Shown here: one piece after another, positions 23,901 through 30,435 of the stretch
Numbering within the stretch: the first letter of the stretch is position 1
How the letters are laid out: the number at the start of each line of letters is the position of its first letter
From: Bacillus sp. HF117_J1_D
GTDB lineage: Bacteria; Bacillota; Bacilli; Bacillales; Bacillaceae_C
Assembly: GCA_009928435.1 (NCBI GenBank)
Contig: JAABNQ010000041.1
Location: forward strand, 1 to 33,162
Direction: 5' to 3'
DNA: 33,162 nucleotides
The notes under the pieces: generated by a model
Told to the model about the DNA's origin: nothing
The model's database searches: none
What the model saw: the letters and a program-made list of their open reading frames with translations, nothing else
Program-made: the position numbers and the translations under genes

Positions 23901-26112
23901 GAATGCAGTGATTATAGTGATTCACGATATCAAATATATATTTTTCAATAGATCCCTCTTGCTTAGACAAATCGGAAAGGCATCTGCCAATGGTTAAATG
24001 CCTTTCTTTGCGTTCAACGTTGCTCATTGTTGAGTAAATCGCTTGCTGTACTTTATCATGTAAAAATTGATAGTCATTTGATATCCCTTCTACATGATTA
24101 CTACCTTCCCCTGGATAATCAGATGAATATGCCGTATTGATCCTAACAATGAGGCCATCTTCTGTTGGAAGCGATAATAATCTAGCAATCTCGCGATTGT
24201 CTTTTTCATTTAGTGCATCCCTCAATAAAGACAGGCCAAATTGATTACCGATACAAGAAGCATGTTTTAACAGATCTTGCGCTTCTAACGGAAGTTTATG
24301 AAAACGGTCAATAATAAAATTCACAATATTTTCAGCGAAATTCATATTATGGAGCTTTTTAAAGTCAATTGTCCATGTTTTTGTCACTTCATCCAAAGCG
24401 ATGAATCTTTGCTCATAGAATGCCTGCAGTAGCTGTTTAGTAAAGAATGGGTTTCCTTTTGTGATTCTTTGAATAAATATCGCCATTTCCTTAGATTCCT
24501 GATCGGAACACGCAAACAAATGTTTGATCCAGGCTTGCATATCTTTCTCATTTAAAGGCACCAATTGGATCTCTATAGGTCTAAGTCCTTTTTCTTTCAT
24601 ATCCTGAAGCATGATGTGAAAGGGATCGCCGGGTGATACCTCGTTATCACGATATGCCCCTATGATGAATAAATAACGGTTAACTGGTTGTAATATGGCC
24701 ACATGATGGAGCAAATCGATCGTTGCTTGATCTGCCCACTGCAAATCATCTAAAAACAAGATGAGCGGGTGCCCCTTTTTTGAAAATACTGAAATAAGCT
24801 TGTCAAACGAGTAGCGTAAACGGTTATTGGCCTCCAATGCCGTCACATTCTCCGGCTCTTTTTGTTTTCCGACAATCCATTGAAATTCAGGAATAATAGA
24901 AGCGAGTACAGGCAAATGCCCTTCAAGCTCCGTTTCCAGTGTCTTCCTCCAATAAGCAATCCTTTCACGGCCTTCGGACAATAGCTGTTTAATTAGGTCC
25001 GTAAAGGCTTGAATAAGAGAAGCATACGGTTTTTGCTTTTTTAATAAATCGAATTTTCCAGAAATGTAATAGCTACGATATTGATAGAGTGGTTGCTGAA
25101 TCGTATTGACGAGAGCTGTTTTACCAATTCCCGACTCACCCGTTATAAAAGCAATCGTTGAGTGGCCATTACAGCAACGATCAAGTGCATGACGTAAAGC
25201 TTGTTCAGACTTTTTCCTACCGAACAGCTTTTCACCGAAGTCGAACTGCGGCATGTGGTCTTTCTCCCCTAGAGGAAAAGCGGGGCTATCTTCACCGAGT
25301 CCAAATCTATTTTTAAATTCCAATAAATCCTCTTTCAGACCATAGGCACTTTGGTATCGAGACTCTGGATTTTTTTCCAGTAACTTCATGACAATATCAG
25401 AAAGTAAACGCGGGATTTTACGATTCAACTCAATGGGCTGCTTTGGGATTTTTGCAAGATGGGCATGAACGAGATCAACCGGGTCCTGAAGCTCAAAAGG
25501 AAGCGATTGAGTAAGCATTTGATAGAACAAAATACCCAGAGAGTAGAGGTCGGATCGTTTATCGACGTTCCGATTCAGCCTACCTGTCTGTTCTGGAGAC
25601 ATATAGTGTGCCAGTGGACCTGGCAACAATGTGTTTTTATCTTTATGAACGGAATCCTGCCCAGTTAGTTTCACCTTAAAAGGCTTCATACGTATAAGAA
25701 CGTTCGCAGGATGGATATGTTTATGGATTATTTGTCTGCTGTGCAATTGCTGAATGGTTGATGCCAATTCTATGGAAATGCTGAGAAAGTGAGTGATGTT
25801 TAACGTGTTTTCTTTTAATAATGTATCCAAAGAAAGCCCATCAAAAAATTCTGTTACTAGAAAGGATTGATTGTTATATTCTCCCATTGTGATCAGATTC
25901 AATATTCCTTCTATTTGATGATTTTCACGCAGATGTGATTTGTCGTGTTGATTTTCGGAGATGTTTGGATTCTCAGTTGAGCGCATTCTAATCAGAACAG
26001 GAGAATGAGTGGATTGTTGCACAGCGGATACAAAAACCCACAGCGCGTTTTGGTCCAATATCTTTAGCTCTTCATAACCAGGTAAATGGATCATATCTAC
26101 AGCAGCTTTCAT
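20917..26112 (-). CDS. Giant multidomain sensor histidine kinase (Ser/Thr kinase-like, AAA ATPase, GAF, HK)
   Basis: 1731 residues with no membrane helix seen, so cytosolic. Residues 1-265 have a Ser/Thr kinase fold that is degenerate: the HRDxxxxN loop reads HKHIHPAN (130-137), DFG is replaced by TGQD, and no clear P-loop or VAIK lysine is seen; MSPEQTGR and DLYSLGILFYQML are kept. A large AAA ATPase follows, with Walker A GESGIGKT (325-332) and Walker B LILFLDDLQWAD (450-461). About 700-1230 is a helical, TPR-like region, then a GAF domain (about 1290-1440) and a coiled coil. The histidine kinase has H1504 (SDISHDLRSP), N1626 (NLITNAVKH), G1 DLGQG (1655) and G2 GHGLGL (1682). The start is ATG at 26112, 8 nt after AGAGGTG. 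The regulator at 26415-27113 is its probable partner. Confidence 0.9.
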   Translation of the reverse strand: MKAAVDMIHLPGYEELKILDQNALWVFVSAVQQSTHSPVLIRMRSTENPNISENQHDKSHLRENHQIEGILNLITMGEYNNQSFLVTEFFDGLSLDTLLKENTLNITHFLSISIELASTIQQLHSRQIIHKHIHPANVLIRMKPFKVKLTGQDSVHKDKNTLLPGPLAHYMSPEQTGRLNRNVDKRSDLYSLGILFYQMLTQSLPFELQDPVDLVHAHLAKIPKQPIELNRKIPRLLSDIVMKLLEKNPESRYQSAYGLKEDLLEFKNRFGLGEDSPAFPLGEKDHMPQFDFGEKLFGRKKSEQALRHALDRCCNGHSTIAFITGESGIGKTALVNTIQQPLYQYRSYYISGKFDLLKKQKPYASLIQAFTDLIKQLLSEGRERIAYWRKTLETELEGHLPVLASIIPEFQWIVGKQKEPENVTALEANNRLRYSFDKLISVFSKKGHPLILFLDDLQWADQATIDLLHHVAILQPVNRYLFIIGAYRDNEVSPGDPFHIMLQDMKEKGLRPIEIQLVPLNEKDMQAWIKHLFACSDQESKEMAIFIQRITKGNPFFTKQLLQAFYEQRFIALDEVTKTWTIDFKKLHNMNFAENIVNFIIDRFHKLPLEAQDLLKHASCIGNQFGLSLLRDALNEKDNREIARLLSLPTEDGLIVRINTAYSSDYPGEGSNHVEGISNDYQFLHDKVQQAIYSTMSNVERKERHLTIGRCLSDLSKQEGSIEKYIFDIVNHYNHCIPLLNPHEKIQLAEWNMLAGKKAKEGVALKDSYSFFKIANKLLGDDAWTNHYELAVHIAMGLGELAYLNNQFSFSEEKFDEALEKVKSKEEKLEIYNLKMTLYTHIHRVEDSVDSGLKALRLYGWIIDKNPGKLKVGAEFLKTRIYLRKYGMDSIERLPKMENKDLQQITKTLLAMNASAYHLDQNLAALLILRAFRLTLKHGNADMSALVYINYALILSSGFGRYDESYDFGKMAISIADQNDSTILRASAYFIFGTYINHWKKHITESEQMLEQSQKLCIETGNLHLAGANSSFLCLSNFLKGHSLQETADLIEWQRNFSVSIQYTLADDFLYELNNWISVLKEKHHPNWHFEFKTADESAMMIHYTLRLQFAYLLNEKSIAKNVMNKLGKLVDQSLFLIIAPEYYFYESLWLLRSLKDDSKMFDPLRAKKRMKRNLKQFNRWMSHSPVNYAHKYYLLKAETAALENDVEKATTYFEKAAETAAENGFNQDEGIINELAGKFYKNQGFPRLAKTALLAAVDAYDKWGAQKKIAMLKQEYPGMFQETELSQAGNGARAYSIDLKSILNAARALSSEIVLEKLICKVMDIVLVNGGAQKGIMLIKDADTLEPIVQGSIDEGGTQITHSSTIRFPRHIVHYVEKSLEPVILTNSTTDQRFASDPYIQKNKPKSVLCFPVLHQGKLGAIIYLENNVIVSAFSPDRIEILNLISSQAAISIENALLYESLEKKVIDRTKKLRDANDNLEKANQELADVEMSRRQLYSDISHDLRSPITAAQGYIEAILDGVIQDKEEQMHYLTKSHQRLLTLNEMIHDLFELSKLESKGIIFNKKAIRADDLFNHLRTLFEHDIVNSNVFFSAEMDDSLHKGYPFVEVDVRRMEQVVQNLITNAVKHADSGEIGLHLMKDSDNHEVILAVTDLGQGIPEEELPYIFDRFYTKSTKQRAGHGLGLAICKEIIESHKGKITVESKLNEGTSFFIHLPATHLHHDEGTSKH

Positions 26113-26174
26113 AACATTTTCACCTCTTATCCATGGTACCGATTTGATTGATCTTTCTTTACTCAATCGAAAAC

Positions 26175-26221
26175 TTTAACTAAATTTTAGAAAAATTTAA
26201 CTGAACTTTAAGAAATTTTAA
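26175..26221 (+). promoter_or_regulatory. Five phased TTTA-type elements: candidate response regulator operator
   Basis: TTTA occurs at 26175, 26186, 26196, 26207 and 26217, that is, at steps of 11, 10, 11 and 10 bp. Two copies extend to an identical TTTAACT (26175 and 26196) 21 bp apart. OmpR/PhoP-family regulators bind such direct repeats on one DNA face. The array lies between the giant kinase gene (minus) and the SinI-like gene (plus), so it could control both. The binding protein is inferred to be the product of 26415-27113. Confidence 0.5.
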
Positions 26222-26234
26222 TTTTGAATTATAC
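26207..26234 (+). promoter_or_regulatory. Probable promoter of the SinI-like gene
   Basis: TTATAC (26229-26234) with TTTAAG (26207-26212) 16 bp upstream. The poor -35 overlaps the phased repeats, the usual picture for an activator-dependent promoter. Transcription would start near 26241, about 43 nt before the TTG start. Confidence 0.4.
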
Positions 26235-26283
26235 AAGTGCGTGTAGACTATTAAATAATATCCAGTTATGGGGGGAAACGGTC

Positions 26284-26427
26284 TTGAACCAATTCATTGT
26301 GGATGTAAAAAATAAGGATAAGGAATTAGATATGGCATGGGTATCTTTAATTGTTGAAGCAAAAGAAGCAGGATTGACGATAATTGAGATACGCCATTTT
26401 TTAAACAGCTTTCGTCAATCCGAGTAA
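26284..26427 (+). CDS. SinI-like antirepressor (DHR domain peptide)
   Basis: 47-residue protein. Its core, ELDMAWVSLIVEAKEAGLTIIEIRHFLNS, closely matches the SinR-binding helices of SinI (ELDQEWVELMVEAKEANISPEEIRKYL in B. subtilis). SinI-type peptides form dimers with SinR-type repressors through this region and block DNA binding, turning on biofilm matrix or sporulation-related genes. The start is TTG at 26284, 8 nt after GGGGGG; the in-frame ATG at 26224 lies at the promoter. No SinR homolog is nearby, so the target must be elsewhere in the genome. The stop overlaps the 3' end of the response regulator gene by 13 bp on the opposite strand. Confidence 0.8.
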   Translation: MNQFIVDVKNKDKELDMAWVSLIVEAKEAGLTIIEIRHFLNSFRQSE

Positions 26428-27113
26428 TGAAATTTATAGCCGATGCCCCTTACCGTTACTATAAAATGAGGGCTTGCCGGATTTGTTTCAATTTTTTTCC
26501 TTAAGTTGCTAATATGAACCATAACGGTTCGAAAATCACCTGAACTTTCCTCTCCCCACACATGTTCAAAGATTTGCTCAGTTGTATATACACGATTGGG
26601 GCTTTTAGCCAGCAATGTTAAAATGTGAAACTCTTTAGCAGATAATTGGATTTCATTTCCATTCATTTGCACAGAATAATTATCTGGATTAATAACAAGT
26701 CCATGATAAGAAAGTAGGGGTTGAGTGTTTTCTATTTTCTGTTGAAATAAACGGTTTCGTCGGAATTGTGCCTTGACCTTTGCTGTTAAAACAGAGGGGC
26801 TGAAGGGTTTGGAAATGAAATCGTCTCCTCCGATTCCAAGCCCAACGATTTTATCTGTATCATCGTCTTTTGCACTTAAAAATAAAACGGGTACATCGCT
26901 TTTCTTTCTAATTAGCTGACACACTTCAAATCCATCCAAACCAGGCATTATAACATCTAAAATCAGCAGATCAGCTCCATGAGCATTAAAAAGTTCCAAT
27001 ACCTTGTTTCCGTCCTCTGCCTCAAGTATCCGAAAGCCTTCCCTGCTTAAATACATCTTTAGCACTTCTCTAATATCTGGATCATCATCCGCAACAATGA
27101 TATGCCCTTTCAA
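26415..27113 (-). CDS. OmpR-family response regulator, probable partner of giant kinase
   Basis: 232-residue regulator. The receiver has VADDD, the phospho-acceptor D53 (LILDVIMPGLDGFEV) and the switch Lys near 102 (FISKPF); the C-terminal winged helix ends VMVHISNLRKKIETNP and VTVRGIGYKFHY. The start is TTG at 27113, 9 nt after AGGAAGGGGG. Promoter-like TTGAAA and TATGTC lie upstream. It precedes the giant kinase on the same strand with a 302-bp gap that contains the SinI-like gene on the other strand. The kinase has no receiver of its own, which supports pairing. Confidence 0.93.
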   Translation of the reverse strand: MKGHIIVADDDPDIREVLKMYLSREGFRILEAEDGNKVLELFNAHGADLLILDVIMPGLDGFEVCQLIRKKSDVPVLFLSAKDDDTDKIVGLGIGGDDFISKPFSPSVLTAKVKAQFRRNRLFQQKIENTQPLLSYHGLVINPDNYSVQMNGNEIQLSAKEFHILTLLAKSPNRVYTTEQIFEHVWGEESSGDFRTVMVHISNLRKKIETNPASPHFIVTVRGIGYKFHYSD

Positions 27114-27197
27114 CAGCAGCTTCCCCCTTCCTACTATTGATTGAATGGTATATGAATGACATAGTAATATACTACCATTACTTTCAAAGGTTTACCT

Positions 27198-27243
27198 CAA
27201 AAAAAATAAAAAAATGACTAGATAACTGAATAGCAGTCTCTAG
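27198..27243 (-). terminator. Terminator of the DNA glycosylase gene
   Basis: Imperfect stem of CTAGAGACTG with CAGTTATCTAG (27218-27243), followed on the minus strand by two long T runs (27198-27214). It begins 20 bases past the stop codon. Confidence 0.6.
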
Positions 27244-27262
27244 CATCGAGATGAACCAATCT

Positions 27263-27766
27263 TTACTTTAACAAATCCTTCATTTGCTTATAGATAGCTG
27301 CAATTTCATCTACGGACATCCGAACCAGACCGCTTGATGAAGGTCCAACAAACTCAATGACTCCCGGAACAACAGGGTTATTTTGTTTCCCCCAAGCAAC
27401 ATTTCTTCTTTTGCTATATTGCTGATAAACTCCTTTTCCAACAAAACAGGCCATTTTCGGACGATAGAATGAGATTTTCTCCATTAATATTTCTTGTCCC
27501 TCTCTGTATTCCTCAGCAGTGATTTCTTGGGCATTTCGTGTGGGTCTTGCAACGATATTGGTAAATCCATACCCAATCTCCAATAATGTGCCGTCTTCGC
27601 TAGGGTCGAACTTCCTTTCGGTTAATCCTGCTTTGTGAAGAATTGTCCAAAAGCGATTGGAGGGATTGGCGTAATGGTGTCCGGTCTCACTTGACCGAAT
27701 ACTGGGGTTAAAGCCAATGAATAAGATACTTAATCCTTTTTTGATATGGTCAGGAATGGGATTCAC
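27263..27766 (-). CDS. mug: Mismatch-specific DNA glycosylase (Mug/TDG family)
   Basis: 167-residue member of the uracil DNA glycosylase superfamily. The catalytic motif region reads SILFIGFNPSIRSSETGHHYANPSNRFW, with the Asn of the Mug GINPG-type motif kept, and the second motif appears as VGPSSSGLVRM near the C-terminus. The family removes uracil or ethenocytosine opposite guanine. The start is GTG at 27766, 7 to 8 nt after GAAAGGAG; the longer ORF reading runs through the ilvE terminator. It lies just beyond that terminator and probably depends on read-through or a weak own promoter. Confidence 0.88.
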   Translation of the reverse strand: MNPIPDHIKKGLSILFIGFNPSIRSSETGHHYANPSNRFWTILHKAGLTERKFDPSEDGTLLEIGYGFTNIVARPTRNAQEITAEEYREGQEILMEKISFYRPKMACFVGKGVYQQYSKRRNVAWGKQNNPVVPGVIEFVGPSSSGLVRMSVDEIAAIYKQMKDLLK

Positions 27767-27804
27767 TTTATTGCTCCTTTCTTTCAGTACGTTTAACGAA
27801 AACA

Positions 27805-27827
27805 GGAGCCGTCCCGTGGGCGGCTCC
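27805..27827 (-). terminator. Terminator after ilvE
   Basis: Perfect 7-bp GC-rich stem GGAGCCG with CGGCTCC and a 9-nt loop, then TGTTTTCG on the minus strand, 18 bases past the ilvE stop. It marks the end of the proB-proA-ilvE unit. Confidence 0.7.
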
Positions 27828-27844
27828 GTGTCTGGGTTCACAAT

Positions 27845-28915
27845 CTATTCTACTTTTATTCTCCATCCAAACGGATCCTCTTCCTTACCCGTTTGAATAC
27901 CAGTCAATGAATTGTAGACCTTTAATGACAATTCACCCGTTTTTCCGTTATTGATGATCATTTTCTCATTTTTCCAGAATAATTCTCCAATAGGTGAAAT
28001 GACTGCAGCCGTACCAGAGCCGAATGCTTCCTCTAATTGTCCGTTTTGGGAAGCATCATGTAATTCCTCTATTGAAATTCTTCTCTCAGATACTGGTACA
28101 CCCCAATGCTGCAAAAGCTCTATAACAGACTTTCTGGTAATTCCCTCCAGAATGCTTCCGCTAAGTGCAGGTGTAACTACTTCACCATTTATTTTAAAGA
28201 ATACATTCATACTTCCTACTTCTTCAATATATTTATTTTCTTTTCCATCAAGCCAAAGTACCTGGGAGTAGCCGGAAGCACTTGCTTTTTCCTGGACGAT
28301 CATGGCAGCCGCATAGTTGCCGGCTGTTTTTGCATTCCCTGTTCCTCCACGGACAGCTCGGACAAACTCGCTTTCTACCGCTATTTTTACAGGGTTCATT
28401 CCTTCTTTGTAAAAGCTGCCAACTGGCGACATGATAATCATAAATGTATATGATTTTGAAGGTGTTACATCCAGGTTGGGTTCGGTTGATATGATGAAAG
28501 GACGGATGTATAATGACATGCCTTCCTGATTAGGAATCCAGTCACGGTCAATGGACACAAGCTTTTTGAGTGCTTCAAGCGCGATCTCTTCGTCCACTTC
28601 TGGTATACACATGCGGCTGCTTGACCTGTTCAGTCTCTTGATATTTTCATCTGGTCTAAATAAGAAAACTTCTTCATTTTCTGATATATATGCTTTTAGA
28701 CCTTCAAAAATGGTTTGCCCATAATGGAAAATTGTTGCAGCCGGATCGAGTGTGATTGGTTGGTATGGCACAATTCTAGGATCATGCCAGCCTTTTTCCC
28801 CCGAATAATCCATCATAAACATGTGATCAGTATAAGTTTTTCCAAATTTCAAGTTGGAAAGAGACGGTTTGTCTTTGCGGTTTGTACTTAGTTGAATGTC
28901 AATTTGTTTGTTCAA
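27845..28915 (-). CDS. ilvE: Branched-chain amino acid aminotransferase
   Basis: 356-residue PLP enzyme of fold type IV (class IV aminotransferase) that exchanges amino groups between glutamate and the keto acids of valine, leucine and isoleucine. The PLP lysine is K196 in GTGNAKTAGNYAAA. Other family segments are HYGQTIFEGLKAY, FRPDENIKRLNRSSSRMCIP, YIRPFIIST and EEVGSMNVFF. The start is TTG at 28915, 8 nt after GAAGGAG. It begins 51 bp after proA on the same strand, with no terminator in the gap, and ends at a strong one, so it is probably the last gene of the proBA operon. Length is typical for the Bacillus YwaA/YbgE type. Confidence 0.95.
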   Translation of the reverse strand: MNKQIDIQLSTNRKDKPSLSNLKFGKTYTDHMFMMDYSGEKGWHDPRIVPYQPITLDPAATIFHYGQTIFEGLKAYISENEEVFLFRPDENIKRLNRSSSRMCIPEVDEEIALEALKKLVSIDRDWIPNQEGMSLYIRPFIISTEPNLDVTPSKSYTFMIIMSPVGSFYKEGMNPVKIAVESEFVRAVRGGTGNAKTAGNYAAAMIVQEKASASGYSQVLWLDGKENKYIEEVGSMNVFFKINGEVVTPALSGSILEGITRKSVIELLQHWGVPVSERRISIEELHDASQNGQLEEAFGSGTAAVISPIGELFWKNEKMIINNGKTGELSLKVYNSLTGIQTGKEEDPFGWRIKVE

Positions 28916-28966
28916 AACTTATTCTCCTTCTCTCTCTAATCATCTATTTAATATTATTTAATCACT

Positions 28967-30238
28967 TTATTTACGAACTTGTCCATCACCAGATACATAA
29001 AACTTGGTTGATGTAAGGGCGTTAAGTCCCATCGGTCCACGCGCGTGCAATTTCTGGGTACTGATGCCGATTTCTGCACCATAACCAAACTCAAACCCAT
29101 CTGTAAATCTAGTGGAAACATTATGATAAACAGTTGATGCGTCCACAGCGACTTGAAATATTTGTGCGTTTTCTTCATTTGCAGTGACAATGGATTCAGA
29201 GTGCTTCGTTCCATATTGATTAATATGCTGGATAGCTTCGTTTACATCTTCCACGACTTTTACACTGACACTCAGTCCAAGATACTCTGTTGCCCAATCT
29301 TCCGCAGTAGCTTCTGTAGCTTTAGGGAAAACTTTGCGAACTGACTTGTCACCATGGATTTCTACGTTGTTTTGATCAAGCTTCTCAAGCAATTCCTTAC
29401 CATGGTTTGCGAACCAATCTTTTTGTACGAGTACTGTTTCAATAGCATTGCAAACAGATGGGCGTTGCAGTTTGGCATTGAGCACAATGTTCTCAGCTAT
29501 TTCTTTATTTGCAGACTCATCCACATAGACGTGGCAGTTTCCGGCTCCAGTTTCGATGACTGGTACAGTTGATTCTCGGATGACTGTTTCAATGAGTTGC
29601 TTTCCTCCACGTGGAATCAATACATCCAGATAATCATTCAATTTGAATAATTCCTTAGCTGTTTCTCTTCTCGTATCTTCTATCAATTGGACAGCATCTA
29701 CTGGAACCGCGCTTTTTCCCAGTGCTTTGTGAATGGTTTGGACGATAGCCAAATTGGAGAATTTAGCGGAAGAACTCCCCCTTAATATAACCGCATTTCC
29801 AGTTTTTAAGGATAGAGTGGCTGCATCAATCGTCACATTCGGTCTCGCTTCATAGATCATGCCAACCACGCCGATAGGGACCCTTTTTTTCGTGATGGTC
29901 ATGCCGTTTTCCTTCTTAATAATCTCCAATGTTTCACCAATAGGATCTTTCAAATCTATTAGAAGTTTAATGGCATGTGCCATATCCTCAATTCGTTTTT
30001 CATTCAACATGATCCGGTCCAATATTGAATCAGACAGACCTCTTTCCTTGCCTGCTTGCAAATCCTTCTCGTTTTCTTGAATAATATCATCTTTATCCTT
30101 CAACAGTTGTTCAGCAATCAACTCAAGGGCCCTGTTTTTCTCCTCTGTTGAACGGTTAACAAGTGCTCTGCTGGCTTTTAATGCAGCTTTCCCTTTTTCT
30201 TCCACTTCACTTACGGAAGCCTTCTCTTTTAGTGTCAT
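28967..30238 (-). CDS. proA: Gamma-glutamyl phosphate reductase
   Basis: 423-residue aldehyde dehydrogenase-fold enzyme, the second step of proline synthesis: it reduces gamma-glutamyl phosphate to glutamate semialdehyde with NADPH. The catalytic cysteine is C263 in KLQRPSVCNAIETVL. Other family blocks seen are PIGVVGMIYEARPNVT, LIPRGGKQLI, GAGNCHVYVDESA and TDGFEFGYGAEIGISTQKLHARGPMGL. The ATG at 30238 follows AGAGGAA. It lies 197 bp downstream of proB, with a folded intercistronic sequence in between. Full length, no odd residues. Confidence 0.97.
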   Translation of the reverse strand: MTLKEKASVSEVEEKGKAALKASRALVNRSTEEKNRALELIAEQLLKDKDDIIQENEKDLQAGKERGLSDSILDRIMLNEKRIEDMAHAIKLLIDLKDPIGETLEIIKKENGMTITKKRVPIGVVGMIYEARPNVTIDAATLSLKTGNAVILRGSSSAKFSNLAIVQTIHKALGKSAVPVDAVQLIEDTRRETAKELFKLNDYLDVLIPRGGKQLIETVIRESTVPVIETGAGNCHVYVDESANKEIAENIVLNAKLQRPSVCNAIETVLVQKDWFANHGKELLEKLDQNNVEIHGDKSVRKVFPKATEATAEDWATEYLGLSVSVKVVEDVNEAIQHINQYGTKHSESIVTANEENAQIFQVAVDASTVYHNVSTRFTDGFEFGYGAEIGISTQKLHARGPMGLNALTSTKFYVSGDGQVRK

Positions 30239-30296
30239 CAGTATTCCTCTCCTATCACTCGTAAAATTATTCTAAACAAATAGGCCTTGGCGTATC

Positions 30297-30428
30297 TGTG
30301 CCCAGATTTTATCAAGCGAAGCTCGATAAAAATTTCCTCTGAAAATCTGATGTCTCCGGAGGCTTTGACTTCATTCAGCCGGGGTTTGAACCCCGCCACT
30401 TACAGAAATGGGAGACTTCTGCTGAATG
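30297..30428. repeat. Highly structured sequence between proB and proA
   Basis: An outer 8-bp inverted repeat (CATTCAGC 30372-30379, GCTGAATG 30421-30428) encloses an inner 7-bp GC-rich hairpin (CGGGGTT-TG-AACCCCG, 30380-30395). A separate dyad (TTATC and GATAA around AGC/GCT) lies at about 30318-30336. No coding frame is seen. It may be an intergenic repeat family, an RNA processing site, or an attenuator within the operon. Confidence 0.5.
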
Positions 30429-30435
30429 TCGTTAA

